The notes: generated from the letters alone by a model not told the origin. DNA of 64,000 bases from Geobacteraceae bacterium (GCA_021286935.1 JAJTBI010000005.1:1-64000), one strand, 5' to 3'. Counted from the first letter of the stretch, positions 55,234 through 64,000 are shown. Program-made: numbers and translations.

Positions 55234-56603
55234 GCGGAAGCATTTTGATCGTTGATGATGAAAAGGGGCAGCGTGAGATCCTGACCATGATTCTGCAGGG
55301 GGTCGGGTATGACACTGCCGAGGCTGCGGGTGTACAGGAGGCGCTGGCCTTGCTGGGCAAGCGGGAGTTTGATCTTGTTCTGACTGACCTGAAAATGCAG
55401 GGACAATCCGGGCTGGACCTGCTGGAGCAGGTTATGGCGGATGATCCCCAGCAGTGTGTGATCATGATGACCGCCCATGGGACGGTGGATTCTGCGGTAG
55501 GTGCCATGAAACGTGGTGCCTTTGATTATCTTGAAAAACCGTTGGAGCGGGAAAACCTGCTGCTGACTCTGAAGCGGGCCTTTGAACGGATTACCCTGGT
55601 ACGGGAAAACCGGGTGCTGCAGAAGCGGGTCGCTGAGATAGAACGGATCTCTTCCATCATTGGCGAGCATCCCAAGATGAAAGAGGTGTATCGGATTGTC
55701 ACAAAGATTGCCGCCACCTCATCAACGGTACTGGTTTATGGTGAATCCGGTACCGGCAAAGAGCTGGTGGCTCGTGCCGTGCATGATCGCTCTCCTCGCA
55801 AGGAGCAGCCGTTTATGGCCATTAACTGTGCCGCTATCCCTGAAACCCTGATTGAAAGTGAACTGTTTGGTCATGAAAAAGGGAGCTTCACCGGGGCCAA
55901 TGCCCGGGAGATCGGTATTCTTGAAGCTGCCAACGGCGGGACGGTTTTTTTGGACGAAATTGGTGAAATGAACGTCTCCATGCAAGCCAAGCTACTGCGG
56001 GCTATTCAGGAAAAAGAGATCCGTCGCGTGGGGGGCAAAATTAACCTGCCACTTGATGTACGCATTATCTCTGCCACCAACCGTGACCTGGAACAGGAAA
56101 TAAAAAAGGGAACCTTCCGCGAAGACCTCTACTATCGCCTGAACGTCATTCGGATCAACCTGCCGCCACTGCGGGAGCGGGGCAGCGATATCGCCACCCT
56201 GGCAAACTTCTTTGTAAAAAAATACCGTGAGGCGTCAGGTATTGCCGTTGAAGGGATATCCAAGCCAGCCCTTAAGCAGCTGATGAACTACACCTGGCCC
56301 GGCAACGTGCGCCAGCTGGAGTCAGTCATTGAGCGGGCCGTGCTGATGGCAGAAGGCAGCATCATCCAGCCGGAGGACTTGCCGACTGAAATCAGCAGCC
56401 TGAGCGAGGGGGTTATGGTCCCCTTTGAACTGCCGCCGGAGGGGATCAATTTTGAGGAGCTGGAAAAGGCGCTGATCCTTAAGGCGATGGAACGTGCCGA
56501 TTGGGTAATCGGCAAGGCTGCACCGATTCTGGGGCTCAGTTATAAAACGTTGCAATATCGGATCGACAAACATGGGATTGAGAAGCCGGAGAAACGGCGA
56601 TAG
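55230..56603 (+). CDS. Sigma-54 dependent response regulator (NtrC family)
   Basis: A 457-residue activator. The receiver domain (1-120) has phospho-acceptor D53 in LTDLKMQG. The AAA+ domain has Walker A GESGTGKE, the sigma54-contacting GSFTGA loop at 218-223, and Walker B-like GGTVFLDEIGEM. The C-terminal Fis-type helix-turn-helix (GKAAPILGLSYKTLQYRIDK) binds enhancers. It is encoded with its kinase, immediately upstream of the TPR/radical SAM gene run, which it may regulate. I found no clear TGGCAC-N5-TTGC promoter in the short gap downstream. Confidence 0.95.
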   Translation: MSGSILIVDDEKGQREILTMILQGVGYDTAEAAGVQEALALLGKREFDLVLTDLKMQGQSGLDLLEQVMADDPQQCVIMMTAHGTVDSAVGAMKRGAFDYLEKPLERENLLLTLKRAFERITLVRENRVLQKRVAEIERISSIIGEHPKMKEVYRIVTKIAATSSTVLVYGESGTGKELVARAVHDRSPRKEQPFMAINCAAIPETLIESELFGHEKGSFTGANAREIGILEAANGGTVFLDEIGEMNVSMQAKLLRAIQEKEIRRVGGKINLPLDVRIISATNRDLEQEIKKGTFREDLYYRLNVIRINLPPLRERGSDIATLANFFVKKYREASGIAVEGISKPALKQLMNYTWPGNVRQLESVIERAVLMAEGSIIQPEDLPTEISSLSEGVMVPFELPPEGINFEELEKALILKAMERADWVIGKAAPILGLSYKTLQYRIDKHGIEKPEKRR

Positions 56604-56668
56604 AGTTTAACTAAACAAGAGCAACTGCCGAAAAGTATACTGCACCCTATTGGAAGGAGGGTACTGCC

Positions 56669-57850
56669 ATGAGTTCATTCTTTGACCAATCTTCAGATGC
56701 TATATTTGCTGGAGCGCTGGCTGCCCAGAGCCAAAGGGCGAACCTTGCCAATTACGCTATTCAGCAAGCTGCACGTTATCTGCAAAATAACAATCAGGAT
56801 GCTGCATTAAAAGAGTTCAAAAAGGCGTTGGCCTTTGACAGTGAGAACTACACGGCTCACCAGTACATTGGCAACATATATCTTTCTCAAGGTAAGACTA
56901 AGGAAGCGATCAAGGAGTTTAAGGAGAATGTCAGGCTTCAGCCACTCTCTGTCAATTCGCTGGTGGATCTTGGTAACGCCTATATTCAGGATAAAAACTA
57001 TACTGAAGCTGAAAAAAGCTTGAAGAAAGCTGCCCGCATGGATCCACTGAATCCGGTTGCGGACTATACATTGGGGCATTTATATCTGAATACGGATCGC
57101 CTTAACGAAGCTGAAGCTGAGTTTAAAAAAGCGCAGAAGGTTTCTCCTAAGGATGGGAACGTCTACTACAGCCTGGGGATGCTCTATAATAAACAAGGTA
57201 AGTATGAAGATGCGGCGAAAAACCTTGAAAAATCGCTTGAACTCAAAAAGAAATTCCCAAGCGCAAATTATGAGCTTGGGGTGGCGTATAATGGAATGGG
57301 AGAAACAGAAAAAGCTCAGGCACAATTAAGTCTTTTGAATAGTTCAGATTATAGCTTGGCTCAAGACCTGAAGTATGTGATCAATAAGCCTAAAATAGTA
57401 ACAATGGATACTTCAAAAAGCGGCGGTTTCAGCGAACTGATGGGGGCGGGGACTCCGCTCTGGGCATTGGACCCGAGTCTTGTTGCACCGAACAGCTCAA
57501 AGGAATTTTCTGCAACGTTCACATTTTCGGAAAAAATGGATATCGCGTCGGTTACAAACCCTCTTAACTGGTCCATAACTCGCGCTAAAGGTGGAGTGGG
57601 CGGTTATTATAACAACACCATGCCCTATACGTCACGCGATGCGGCACCTCCTTCCATACCGTTGTCGGTTGTGTACAATGACCTGACACAAGAGGCGACC
57701 ATTAAGTTCAGAGTTGCACAAAATGAGGAAGGGAATGCTACTATTGACCCTTCTCACCTCGTCTTCGGTTTTAAAGGCAAAGATGCCTCTGGTCGGTCAA
57801 TGGATACAAGTGCAAATGAATATGATGGCTTTGCACTGAAAGCTTTTTAG
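56669..57850 (+). CDS. TPR protein with a C-terminal Ig-like domain
   Basis: A 393-residue protein. About six tetratricopeptide repeats span residues ~30-240 (for example DAALKEFKKALAFDSENYTAH and NYTEAEKSLKKAARMDPLN). The last ~130 residues form a separate beta-rich domain with FSATFTFSEKMDIASVTN and a PLNWSIT strand, like bacterial Ig-like (SbsA/Big_5-type) folds. There is no clear signal peptide. It is probably a scaffold that binds a protein partner. AGGAGGG lies 9 bases before the ATG. It starts 65 bp after the NtrC-type gene and is followed by a second TPR gene after 32 bp. Confidence 0.8.
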   Translation: MSSFFDQSSDAIFAGALAAQSQRANLANYAIQQAARYLQNNNQDAALKEFKKALAFDSENYTAHQYIGNIYLSQGKTKEAIKEFKENVRLQPLSVNSLVDLGNAYIQDKNYTEAEKSLKKAARMDPLNPVADYTLGHLYLNTDRLNEAEAEFKKAQKVSPKDGNVYYSLGMLYNKQGKYEDAAKNLEKSLELKKKFPSANYELGVAYNGMGETEKAQAQLSLLNSSDYSLAQDLKYVINKPKIVTMDTSKSGGFSELMGAGTPLWALDPSLVAPNSSKEFSATFTFSEKMDIASVTNPLNWSITRAKGGVGGYYNNTMPYTSRDAAPPSIPLSVVYNDLTQEATIKFRVAQNEEGNATIDPSHLVFGFKGKDASGRSMDTSANEYDGFALKAF

Positions 57851-57882
57851 TAAACTCGAAGTCCAATCCAAAGGAGTGTGAT

Positions 57883-59301
57883 GTGACAAGTGCTATGCTG
57901 ATGGAAACTACGGTACATGACGAAGGGGCGGTCTATGATCGGTTGAGTGCCTCATTGCAGGGTCTAACACCTGAAGAGGCCATCAGAAGAATCAAGGAGT
58001 TTCTTGCAACATTTCCTTCTTTTGCATTGGCCCATAATGACCTTGGTGTGTTGTATCATCAAGCTGGAAATTCCACACTTGCTTTGGCCTACCATGAAAA
58101 AGCGGCTCGATTGCAGCCAGAAAATACGCTGTTCAAAAAGAATTTGGCGGATTTTTATGCAGTTGAGTTGGGCTGGCTTGAAGAAGCGGTTGATATTTAT
58201 CTGGAAGTAGTGAAGCGCAATCCGAGAGATACCGAAGCTCTGATTGCTTTGGGGCAACTGGGGGCTGCACTGGCCGGTTCACGCATCTTGGAATCCTCAC
58301 CAGAAAGGATACAATTAGAGCCACATGCAGCGTCTTTAGCGGTAGAAATAGCGCCTGAAAATGAAGCAGAACTGTACCAAAAGGCCCAAAATATGACAGC
58401 CGAGGGGCAACTTTCGGAGTCTGCAGCCATACTGGAGGAGCTGATAAAGCGCCAACCTTCCCAGGCACTGTATTGCAACGACCTTGGAGTTGTCAGGTAC
58501 AGATCCGGCGATCTTGCCGGTTCTCAGGCATGCTATGAGAAAGCGGTCCAGTTAGAGCCTGGCAATACCCTGTATGCAAGAAATTTGGCAGATCTCTACT
58601 TTGCTGAGATGAATCGAGCTGATGATGCGATCCGTATTTACCTTGATCTTCATAGAGAAAAACCACGTGATGTTGAAACCCTGATCAGTCTTGGCCATAT
58701 CTGCGGGGCAGTTGACCGTCCGGATGAAGCCAAAATATTCTACCGCCGCGTCTTAGAGCTGGAACCTTGGAACAAGGAAGCGAGGCAGGCCCTTGCGTTG
58801 CAGCAGACGGGGCCGACCTCTGTGCCTTCACCGTCGCCGCATCCTGCCAAGTCAACCGAGCAACTGGTTGGAGAGGCACGGGAGTTGATGCTGCAAAATC
58901 AGGCTACTGAAGCCCGGAAGCTTCTGGAGCAGGCTATTGAACTTAATCCTCGTTCTGCTATGGCTCACAACGACCTCGGGGTGGTAGCCTATAGTCTTGG
59001 AGATGTTACTGCTGCACAGGCTGCTTACGAACAGGCCGTCAGACTTGAACCGGGCAATCTTAATTTCACCATGAATCTTGCTGATTTTTATTTTGTTGCC
59101 GCCAGTCGGGCGGATGATGCCATCCAGATGTATCTTGAACTTTTCCGGCAATTCCCACGTAACGTCGAAGTACTTACCGCCTTGGGGCGAATCTGCCAAG
59201 CTGTTGATCGACCTGATGAAGCTAAAATGTTCTATCGACGGGTATTGGAGATTGAGCCATGGAACAGTGAGGTGCGGGAAGCGTTGCAACGATCCACTTA
59301 G
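57883..59301 (+). CDS. TPR-repeat protein built of three homologous modules
   Basis: A 472-residue protein with a GTG start (AAAGGAG 6 bases upstream). It contains three ~130-residue modules beginning near residues 45, 190 and 350. Each has the order AHNDLGV..., YEKAVQLEPGNTLYARNLADLYF, DDAIRIYLDLHREKPRDVETL and DEAKIFYRRVLELEPWN. Modules 2 and 3 are most alike, so the third probably arose by tandem duplication. TPR arrays of this kind recruit modifying enzymes such as glycosyltransferases to substrates. It lies between the first TPR gene and the radical SAM genes. Confidence 0.85.
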   Translation: MTSAMLMETTVHDEGAVYDRLSASLQGLTPEEAIRRIKEFLATFPSFALAHNDLGVLYHQAGNSTLALAYHEKAARLQPENTLFKKNLADFYAVELGWLEEAVDIYLEVVKRNPRDTEALIALGQLGAALAGSRILESSPERIQLEPHAASLAVEIAPENEAELYQKAQNMTAEGQLSESAAILEELIKRQPSQALYCNDLGVVRYRSGDLAGSQACYEKAVQLEPGNTLYARNLADLYFAEMNRADDAIRIYLDLHREKPRDVETLISLGHICGAVDRPDEAKIFYRRVLELEPWNKEARQALALQQTGPTSVPSPSPHPAKSTEQLVGEARELMLQNQATEARKLLEQAIELNPRSAMAHNDLGVVAYSLGDVTAAQAAYEQAVRLEPGNLNFTMNLADFYFVAASRADDAIQMYLELFRQFPRNVEVLTALGRICQAVDRPDEAKMFYRRVLEIEPWNSEVREALQRST

Positions 59302-59385
59302 CAGTACATTACCTAGGTGACTGGTACAAACGCCGTTTTTTCACACCATCTGTTTTGATGTTGAATGTTTTACATGCGAGGAGCA

Positions 59386-59586
59386 ATGAATATTTTGGTG
59401 CTTTGCGTTTCAGGCGTGCTTGGCCACACACTTTTTATGTACTTATTCATTTTTGAACGGCATTTTGCATGGGCGGTAGATCGTAATTTATTGCCATTTA
59501 ACCCCTTTTTTTTGCTAGTGCAGTATCAGCGTATATTAAGTAGTGGTGTCGATGTAGGTAAATTAGGCTTTGTGATGGACAGATGA
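59386..59586 (+). CDS. Small membrane protein coupled to a radical SAM gene
   Basis: A 66-residue protein starting at ATG with GAGGAG 5 bases upstream. The N-terminal half is strongly hydrophobic (ILVLCVSGVLGHTLFMYLFIF), followed by an amphipathic aromatic-rich stretch (ERHFAWAVDRNLLPFNPFF) and a short polar end GKLGFVMDR. It overlaps the radical SAM start by 4 bp (ATGA). It could anchor a complex at the membrane or, less likely, be a modified peptide. No family is recognised. Confidence 0.65.
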   Translation: MNILVLCVSGVLGHTLFMYLFIFERHFAWAVDRNLLPFNPFFLLVQYQRILSSGVDVGKLGFVMDR

Positions 59587-60470
59587 CAGCTCTGCCCCCA
59601 ATAACTCCCAAAGAACACCATAATTATGTCGCTTTCTTCCTGACGTTGGCCTGTAACCTCGCCTGTCCTTACTGTATCAACTTACACAACAGCAATAATC
59701 GTTTTAATCAGGCTGATCGGCGAGCTCTGGATGTAGGAGACTGGATCAGGTCAGCCAACCGGCTTCTGTTGCGGGCTGATCTCCCTTTAACGCTCCAAGG
59801 TGGAGAACCGACGCTTTATCCAGGTTTTTACCGTTTCGTGAATGAGGTCAAGCCTGAACTGAAGATGGACCTTATGACCAACCTCATGTTTGATGTTAAT
59901 GTGTTCATTAAGAATGTTCCACTCTGGCGCTTCACTCGCGAGGCACCTTACGCCGCTATCCGGGTCAGTTATCATCCAGGTCAAAATGACATCGATGACC
60001 TGATTGTTAAAACCATAAAACTTCGTGATGCCGGCTTTCGGGTCGGGCTGTACGGTATTGAACACCCCGATCCGCAGCTTCGCATGCATATTCAGGAAAC
60101 GCAACGACGTTGCCTTGAGTTAGGACTTGATTTCAGGATGAAGGAGTTTCTGGGAGAGTATGGTGGGAAAATGTTCGGAACATTCAAATATGACAATTGT
60201 GCTACTGGGCAAACGATGCGTACCTGCGTATGTCGCACAACTGAAATCATTGTTGATCCAGCAGGATATGTATATAAATGCCACGCCGATCTGTACAACG
60301 GAAGAGATCCGATAGCACATATCCTTGATCCTGATTTCAACGAGAATTCCATTGACAAATTTAGGAGTTGTTCAAGTTTTGGAAGCTGCAACCCTTGTGA
60401 TGTTAAGATCAAGACCAACCGCTTTCAGGTCTTCGGACATACCAGCGTGGAAATACGGGATATACGATGA
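59583..60470 (+). CDS. Radical SAM protein with Cys-rich C-terminal region (1)
   Basis: A 295-residue enzyme. The [4Fe-4S]-SAM motif is C24-NLA-C28-PY-C31. A glycine-rich LQGGEPTLYPGF strand typical of the family follows near residue 73. The C-terminal part has clustered cysteines (TCVCRTTEIIV, YKCHADLY, CSSFGSCNPC), suggesting auxiliary cluster(s) as in SPASM/twitch enzymes. It therefore probably modifies a peptide, protein or small molecule by radical chemistry. It overlaps the genes on both sides by 4 bp. The substrate is unknown. Confidence 0.88.
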   Translation: MTALPPITPKEHHNYVAFFLTLACNLACPYCINLHNSNNRFNQADRRALDVGDWIRSANRLLLRADLPLTLQGGEPTLYPGFYRFVNEVKPELKMDLMTNLMFDVNVFIKNVPLWRFTREAPYAAIRVSYHPGQNDIDDLIVKTIKLRDAGFRVGLYGIEHPDPQLRMHIQETQRRCLELGLDFRMKEFLGEYGGKMFGTFKYDNCATGQTMRTCVCRTTEIIVDPAGYVYKCHADLYNGRDPIAHILDPDFNENSIDKFRSCSSFGSCNPCDVKIKTNRFQVFGHTSVEIRDIR

Positions 60471-61531
60471 AAAGTTTCAGTTTTGAGGGGCACAAGCTGA
60501 TGTACCATCTGGACAGGGTTCAGGAGTACATGACCAAAGGAGACTGTTTTCCGCTCTATATTGAAGTCAGTCCTGTAGGTAGCTGTAACCACAGGTGTGT
60601 ATTCTGTGCCTATGATTATATTGGATACCCTAACCGCAAACTTGAAACAGTCAGGATGCTGGAGCTGATTGATGAGCTTGCGGAGTGCGGTTTGAGGAGT
60701 ATGTTGTTTGCGGGCGAAGGTGAACCGCTGCTGCATCCGGATATTGTGCCGTTTGTTGCAAGGGCCAAGGAAAAGGGGATTGATGTCGGTCTGTTCACCA
60801 ATGGACAATTACTTGATGCCCAAATGGCAGAGCAGCTTTTGCCGCTGTTGACATTTGTCCGTTTCAGCTTCAATGGCGGAGGCCGCGAAAATTATGCTGC
60901 TGTGCATTCGGTAAAAGCGGATGTGCATGACAAGGTGGTGAATAATATCACAAAAGCGGTGGAACTGCGCAATTCCAATCGCTGGGCGGTTGATATTGGC
61001 AGCCAGTTTGTACTGTTACCGGAAAATATCGCATTTCTTGAAACTGCAACGGAAATTCTCAAATGTTGCGGTGTTGACTATCTGTGCATAAAGCCTTTCA
61101 TGCAGCGTGTATCACAGACATATCAACTGAATAATCAATTTCAACTGCAGGAAATAGACGCCACACTGGCCAAGGCAGAAAGGCGTTCCGACAGCACCTT
61201 CTCTGTGCTTGCAAGACGCAACACTTTTCAGAACTACGGCAAGCGCAGTTATGACCACTGCTTCGGAACTAGTTTCATTACAGTACTTAATTCGGCAGGT
61301 GTCATCAGTAGCTGCCTGCCTTACTGGGAGCTTGAGGATTTCGCCTATGGCTCGATTTATCTGCATAGTTTTCGTGAAATCTGGAACTCTGAAAAACGCA
61401 TAAAGATAAAGGACTTTCTTGAAAACAGAATTGATGTGCATGCATGTCCTGCCAGTTGCCGCCCTGATGCAACTAATAGTTTCTTGTGCGATATCAGGCA
61501 CCCGCAAGTCAAGCATATCAATTTTATATGA
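60467..61531 (+). CDS. Radical SAM/SPASM protein (2)
   Basis: A 354-residue enzyme. The CxxxCxxC motif is C40-NHR-C44-VF-C47. A GEGEPLLHPD strand motif follows. The C-terminal SPASM-like region holds further cysteines (SSCLPYWE and HACPASC). The order resembles enzymes that mature peptides or act on carbohydrates such as KDN or heptose derivatives. It overlaps the first radical SAM gene by 4 bp (ATGA), and the next gene starts after 27 bp. The two proteins are not close copies of each other, so they probably perform different steps. Confidence 0.9.
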   Translation: MKSFSFEGHKLMYHLDRVQEYMTKGDCFPLYIEVSPVGSCNHRCVFCAYDYIGYPNRKLETVRMLELIDELAECGLRSMLFAGEGEPLLHPDIVPFVARAKEKGIDVGLFTNGQLLDAQMAEQLLPLLTFVRFSFNGGGRENYAAVHSVKADVHDKVVNNITKAVELRNSNRWAVDIGSQFVLLPENIAFLETATEILKCCGVDYLCIKPFMQRVSQTYQLNNQFQLQEIDATLAKAERRSDSTFSVLARRNTFQNYGKRSYDHCFGTSFITVLNSAGVISSCLPYWELEDFAYGSIYLHSFREIWNSEKRIKIKDFLENRIDVHACPASCRPDATNSFLCDIRHPQVKHINFI

Positions 61532-61558
61532 TTTAATTCTGGAAAGATCGGCGGGGGA

Positions 61559-63043
61559 ATGTCTAAGATCCTGTTCATAGAGTCCGACTTGCGTAATGAA
61601 AAACTGGGCATCATGTACCTGTCGGCCTCGCTGCTGAATGCAGGGCATGAAACCAGGCTCTGCTGGCTGGAGAGAGAATCTATTGATGAAGTTATTGCTG
61701 ATTTCAGGCCGGATTATCTGGCCGTAAGTCTGGTAACAGGCGCTCACCGTTCCATACTGTCTCTTACAGAAAACTTAAAGAAACAATATCATCTCAAGGT
61801 TATTGCCGGCGGCCCCCATGCGACCTTTTTTGCTGACAGCATCCCGCTTGAGACTGCTGACTATATTGTGGTCGGACCGGGAGAACAGGCCATTGTTGAT
61901 ATTGTTGAAGGCAGGACTGGCGAGCGCGTCATGAGATATCCACTGGCGGACCTTGAAAAGCTTGTCTTCCCGGATCGGGCGTTGTTCTATCGCTATCCAG
62001 AATTCCGCGACAATCCGATGAAAAATATCATTACTTGCCGTGATTGCCCCTACTCCTGCAGCTACTGTTATAATCATACCTGGAAGCAGATGTTCAGCGG
62101 CCAGCCGCATTTTCTTCAGAAGCTCAGTGTTGATCGTGTATTGGAAGAAATAGCGAAGCTGCGAAGTGTATATCCGCTTCGGCAGGTGCTGTTCATAGAT
62201 GACAATTTTCTGTTTGACCGTGGCTGGATTGAGGGGTTCTGCAAACGTTATACGACTGAAATCGGCCTGCCGTTTCTCTGCAGTTTTAGCCTCAATCTGC
62301 TCGATGAAGGAATTGTCGTGCTGCTAAAAGAGGCAGGCTTGTTCATGGTCAATTTTGCTTTAGAATCAGCGGATCCGGCTGTACAGTGTGAGATACTGAA
62401 TCGCGGACATGTGAGAAATGACCAGGTCATAGCCGGAATAGAGCTGATGCGGAAATACGGGATCAAATGCCGCATGCAGAACATGATCGGCCTGCCGGTC
62501 AGGGACTCTCTGGCTGACGCCTTGAATACGCTGGAGTTCAACAGGCTGAACAGGGTGGATGACAGCTGGGTATCCATCTTCCAGCCCTACCCGAACACAC
62601 GTATGGCAGAGTACTGCGCCAGGAACGGATTTATCCCTGATGACGGTGAGTCATATGCGGACAGCTTTTTTGCTAAATCCTGCCTTCAGATTGATCATGC
62701 TGATGAAATAGCCAGGTTGCAGAAGTGGTGGTATTTTGTGATCAGGTACAATCTGCCCGAATATACAATTCATAAGCTTCTTAAAATCAGGCTGACAGAG
62801 GCACAGGGAGAGGCACTTCAAAAACTGCGGTTCGAGTATTCTCGTTGCTACCTGTATGGGCTGGATATTGACAATCCACTACTGATACATGACTTCCGAC
62901 AGCTGTCCGCACAACATGGGGAAAAAGCCGTTTTCAAAAGACTTGAAGGATTTGTCCGGCGATTTGGTATCGGGGCTGGGCTTGTTGATATAATGCTCGG
63001 ACTGGAGTTGCCGGATTCGATCAATGGATTGGACAATCTATGA
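61559..63043 (+). CDS. B12-binding-fold radical SAM protein
   Basis: A 494-residue class B-type radical SAM enzyme. Residues 1-~120 form a cobalamin-binding-like Rossmann domain (PDYLAVSLVTGAHRSI, VIAGGPHATFF, DYIVVGPGE) but lack the DxHxxG cobalt-ligand motif. The radical SAM motif is C163-PYS-C167-SY-C170, with an additional C160. Later motifs include VLFIDDNFLFDRG and NMIGLPV. Such enzymes often methylate unactivated carbons or rearrange rings, but this one has no assigned substrate. It overlaps the glycosyltransferase gene by 4 bp. Confidence 0.9.
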   Translation: MSKILFIESDLRNEKLGIMYLSASLLNAGHETRLCWLERESIDEVIADFRPDYLAVSLVTGAHRSILSLTENLKKQYHLKVIAGGPHATFFADSIPLETADYIVVGPGEQAIVDIVEGRTGERVMRYPLADLEKLVFPDRALFYRYPEFRDNPMKNIITCRDCPYSCSYCYNHTWKQMFSGQPHFLQKLSVDRVLEEIAKLRSVYPLRQVLFIDDNFLFDRGWIEGFCKRYTTEIGLPFLCSFSLNLLDEGIVVLLKEAGLFMVNFALESADPAVQCEILNRGHVRNDQVIAGIELMRKYGIKCRMQNMIGLPVRDSLADALNTLEFNRLNRVDDSWVSIFQPYPNTRMAEYCARNGFIPDDGESYADSFFAKSCLQIDHADEIARLQKWWYFVIRYNLPEYTIHKLLKIRLTEAQGEALQKLRFEYSRCYLYGLDIDNPLLIHDFRQLSAQHGEKAVFKRLEGFVRRFGIGAGLVDIMLGLELPDSINGLDNL

Positions 63044-63981
63044 AAACCAAAGTTCTGATCATCAAGATGGGGTACTCTGAAACATTGGACCAGGAGATCG
63101 GCAAAGTACCGAGCCTGGGTGATGTGCTGCGCACAACGCCTATATTGTGGGGACTCAGGGAAAAATTCCCGGAGTGCCATGTTACCTGGCTGACGTCGGA
63201 ACAGTCAGAACCGCTCTTGAGAGGCAATGGCTTGATTGACAGAATTCTGGTATGGGACGAGTTTGTGCCATTTCAGCTTATGCGTGAAAAATTTGATGTG
63301 CTTGTCAACCTTGAAAAAGTGCCAGGGGTTGCGGCGCTGGCAGACATGATCGATGCCTGGACCCGCTACGGTTTTCGTTTTGATAGTACGGAGGGTTCCT
63401 ATCATTGCTATGAGCGAGGCATGAGCTTCATAAGTTATATCAACGACAAAAAGGACGGGAAAAAAACTGGAGAACTGTGGCAGAAGATGTTGATCGAGAT
63501 GATCGGTGTGGAGTGGAAGTCACAGGAGTATATTCTTGGATACCGCCCCTGTAATGAGGAGTGCTTTGATGTTGGCCTGAACTACATGGCCGGTTCCAAG
63601 TGGCCGACTAAAATGATGTCGAAGCAGAAATGGGACCAGCTTGCAGAACTGTTGAAGCGGCAGGGGTACAAGGTTTCTTTTCAACAGGGACTTCAGGATT
63701 TGCATGAATACATTGACTGGATCAATTCGTGCAAAATTATCATCTCTCAGGATAGTCTTGGAGTACATCTGGCCCTGGCCCTGGACAAGAACCTTGTCGG
63801 GCTTTATGGTCCGACAGACCCCACGGAAATCTTTCTTTACAGGCGTGGGAAGCATGTGATAGCCGGCACGAAGTGCCCCCACATGCCATGTTACAGCCCA
63901 AGCTGTTTGAACGGAATGGATTGCATGGAGAATCTCGACCTGTCTTGCATTGTAGAGGCGTGCGTGGCGTTGCATGGCTAG
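63040..63981 (+). CDS. Family 9 glycosyltransferase (heptosyltransferase-like)
   Basis: A 313-residue glycosyltransferase of the ADP-heptose:LPS heptosyltransferase type. It starts MKTKVLIIKMGYSETLDQ, with LGDVLRTTPILWGLREKFPE (N-terminal donor fold) and, near the end, DSLGVHLALALDKNLVGLYGPTDP, the family's acceptor/nucleotide region. Two extra CxxC-like cysteines lie in the tail (TKCPHMPCYSPSC). It probably adds a sugar to a surface glycan or to the product of the adjoining radical SAM proteins. It overlaps the preceding gene by 4 bp and the next by 8. Confidence 0.88.
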   Translation: MKTKVLIIKMGYSETLDQEIGKVPSLGDVLRTTPILWGLREKFPECHVTWLTSEQSEPLLRGNGLIDRILVWDEFVPFQLMREKFDVLVNLEKVPGVAALADMIDAWTRYGFRFDSTEGSYHCYERGMSFISYINDKKDGKKTGELWQKMLIEMIGVEWKSQEYILGYRPCNEECFDVGLNYMAGSKWPTKMMSKQKWDQLAELLKRQGYKVSFQQGLQDLHEYIDWINSCKIIISQDSLGVHLALALDKNLVGLYGPTDPTEIFLYRRGKHVIAGTKCPHMPCYSPSCLNGMDCMENLDLSCIVEACVALHG

Positions 63982-64000
63982 CGCTAACAATTCATTCAAG
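63974..64000 (+). CDS. Start of a further gene in the operon (partial)
   Basis: An ATG overlapping the glycosyltransferase stop by 8 bp opens MASANNSFK and runs off the window. The overlap fits the coupling seen through the operon, but nine codons do not identify a product. Confidence 0.3.

Overview
The window reads as chromosomal DNA of a Geobacter/Pelobacter-type bacterium (Desulfuromonadales). This is inferred from a small CxxCH cytochrome lipoprotein, many HDOD, GGDEF, HD-GYP and hybrid-kinase signalling proteins, a Gram-negative RNase J, and dispersed palindromic intergenic elements. A close relative of Geobacter (Trichlorobacter) lovleyi or Pelobacter propionicus is plausible but was not tested. 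No rRNA, tRNA, CRISPR, prophage or transposase gene was seen.

0-8 kb: the end of a probable GTP-type PEP carboxykinase gene; hypA; a tiny Ala-rich lipoprotein; then a minus-strand run mtgA, cardiolipin synthase-like gene, tatD, di-haem lipoprotein; a cytidylate kinase-like gene; a Dabb protein; and the minus-strand set ygbA-pdxA-sfsA with a possible NO-responsive operator. 8-21 kb: an HDOD/hybrid histidine kinase operon, uvrB, a PhnD-like binding protein with a membrane diguanylate cyclase, two small membrane proteins (one a zinc-ribbon/pilin-like chimera), typA, and a second diguanylate cyclase. 21-25 kb: a YqhC/YqhD-like aldehyde-reduction locus (AraC regulator divergent from an aldo-keto reductase and a YqhD-type alcohol dehydrogenase), then an orphan motB.

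25-36 kb: an accessory-looking region. Two divergent TetR genes precede a complete RND efflux operon (MFP, pump, outer-membrane factor) that continues into an outer-membrane phospholipase A. A second, paralogous TetR follows. The 5' end of the outer-membrane factor gene carries an in-frame palindromic element of about 165 bp. Next come a SRAP/YedK relative lacking most catalytic residues, then fused remnants of a glycosyltransferase gene and fabI. 36-45 kb: a PAS/HD-GYP protein, a YhiI-RbbA-YhhJ type ABC exporter, a fused CbiE/CbiT methyltransferase, and an acyl-CoA ligase. 45-53 kb: an MNT/HEPN pair, an rnj operon with plsC, ssb, a coiled-coil membrane protein, an ABC exporter, and a lipobox-bearing D15-type beta-barrel.

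53-64 kb: an NtrB/NtrC-type two-component pair is followed by a run of TPR proteins, a small membrane protein, two Cys-rich radical SAM proteins, a B12-binding-fold radical SAM protein and a family 9 glycosyltransferase. Most of the later genes overlap by 4-8 bp. This is the best candidate for an undescribed modification system, probably acting on a surface or envelope molecule. Four different palindromic intergenic element types occur; one has three copies with compensatory stem changes.
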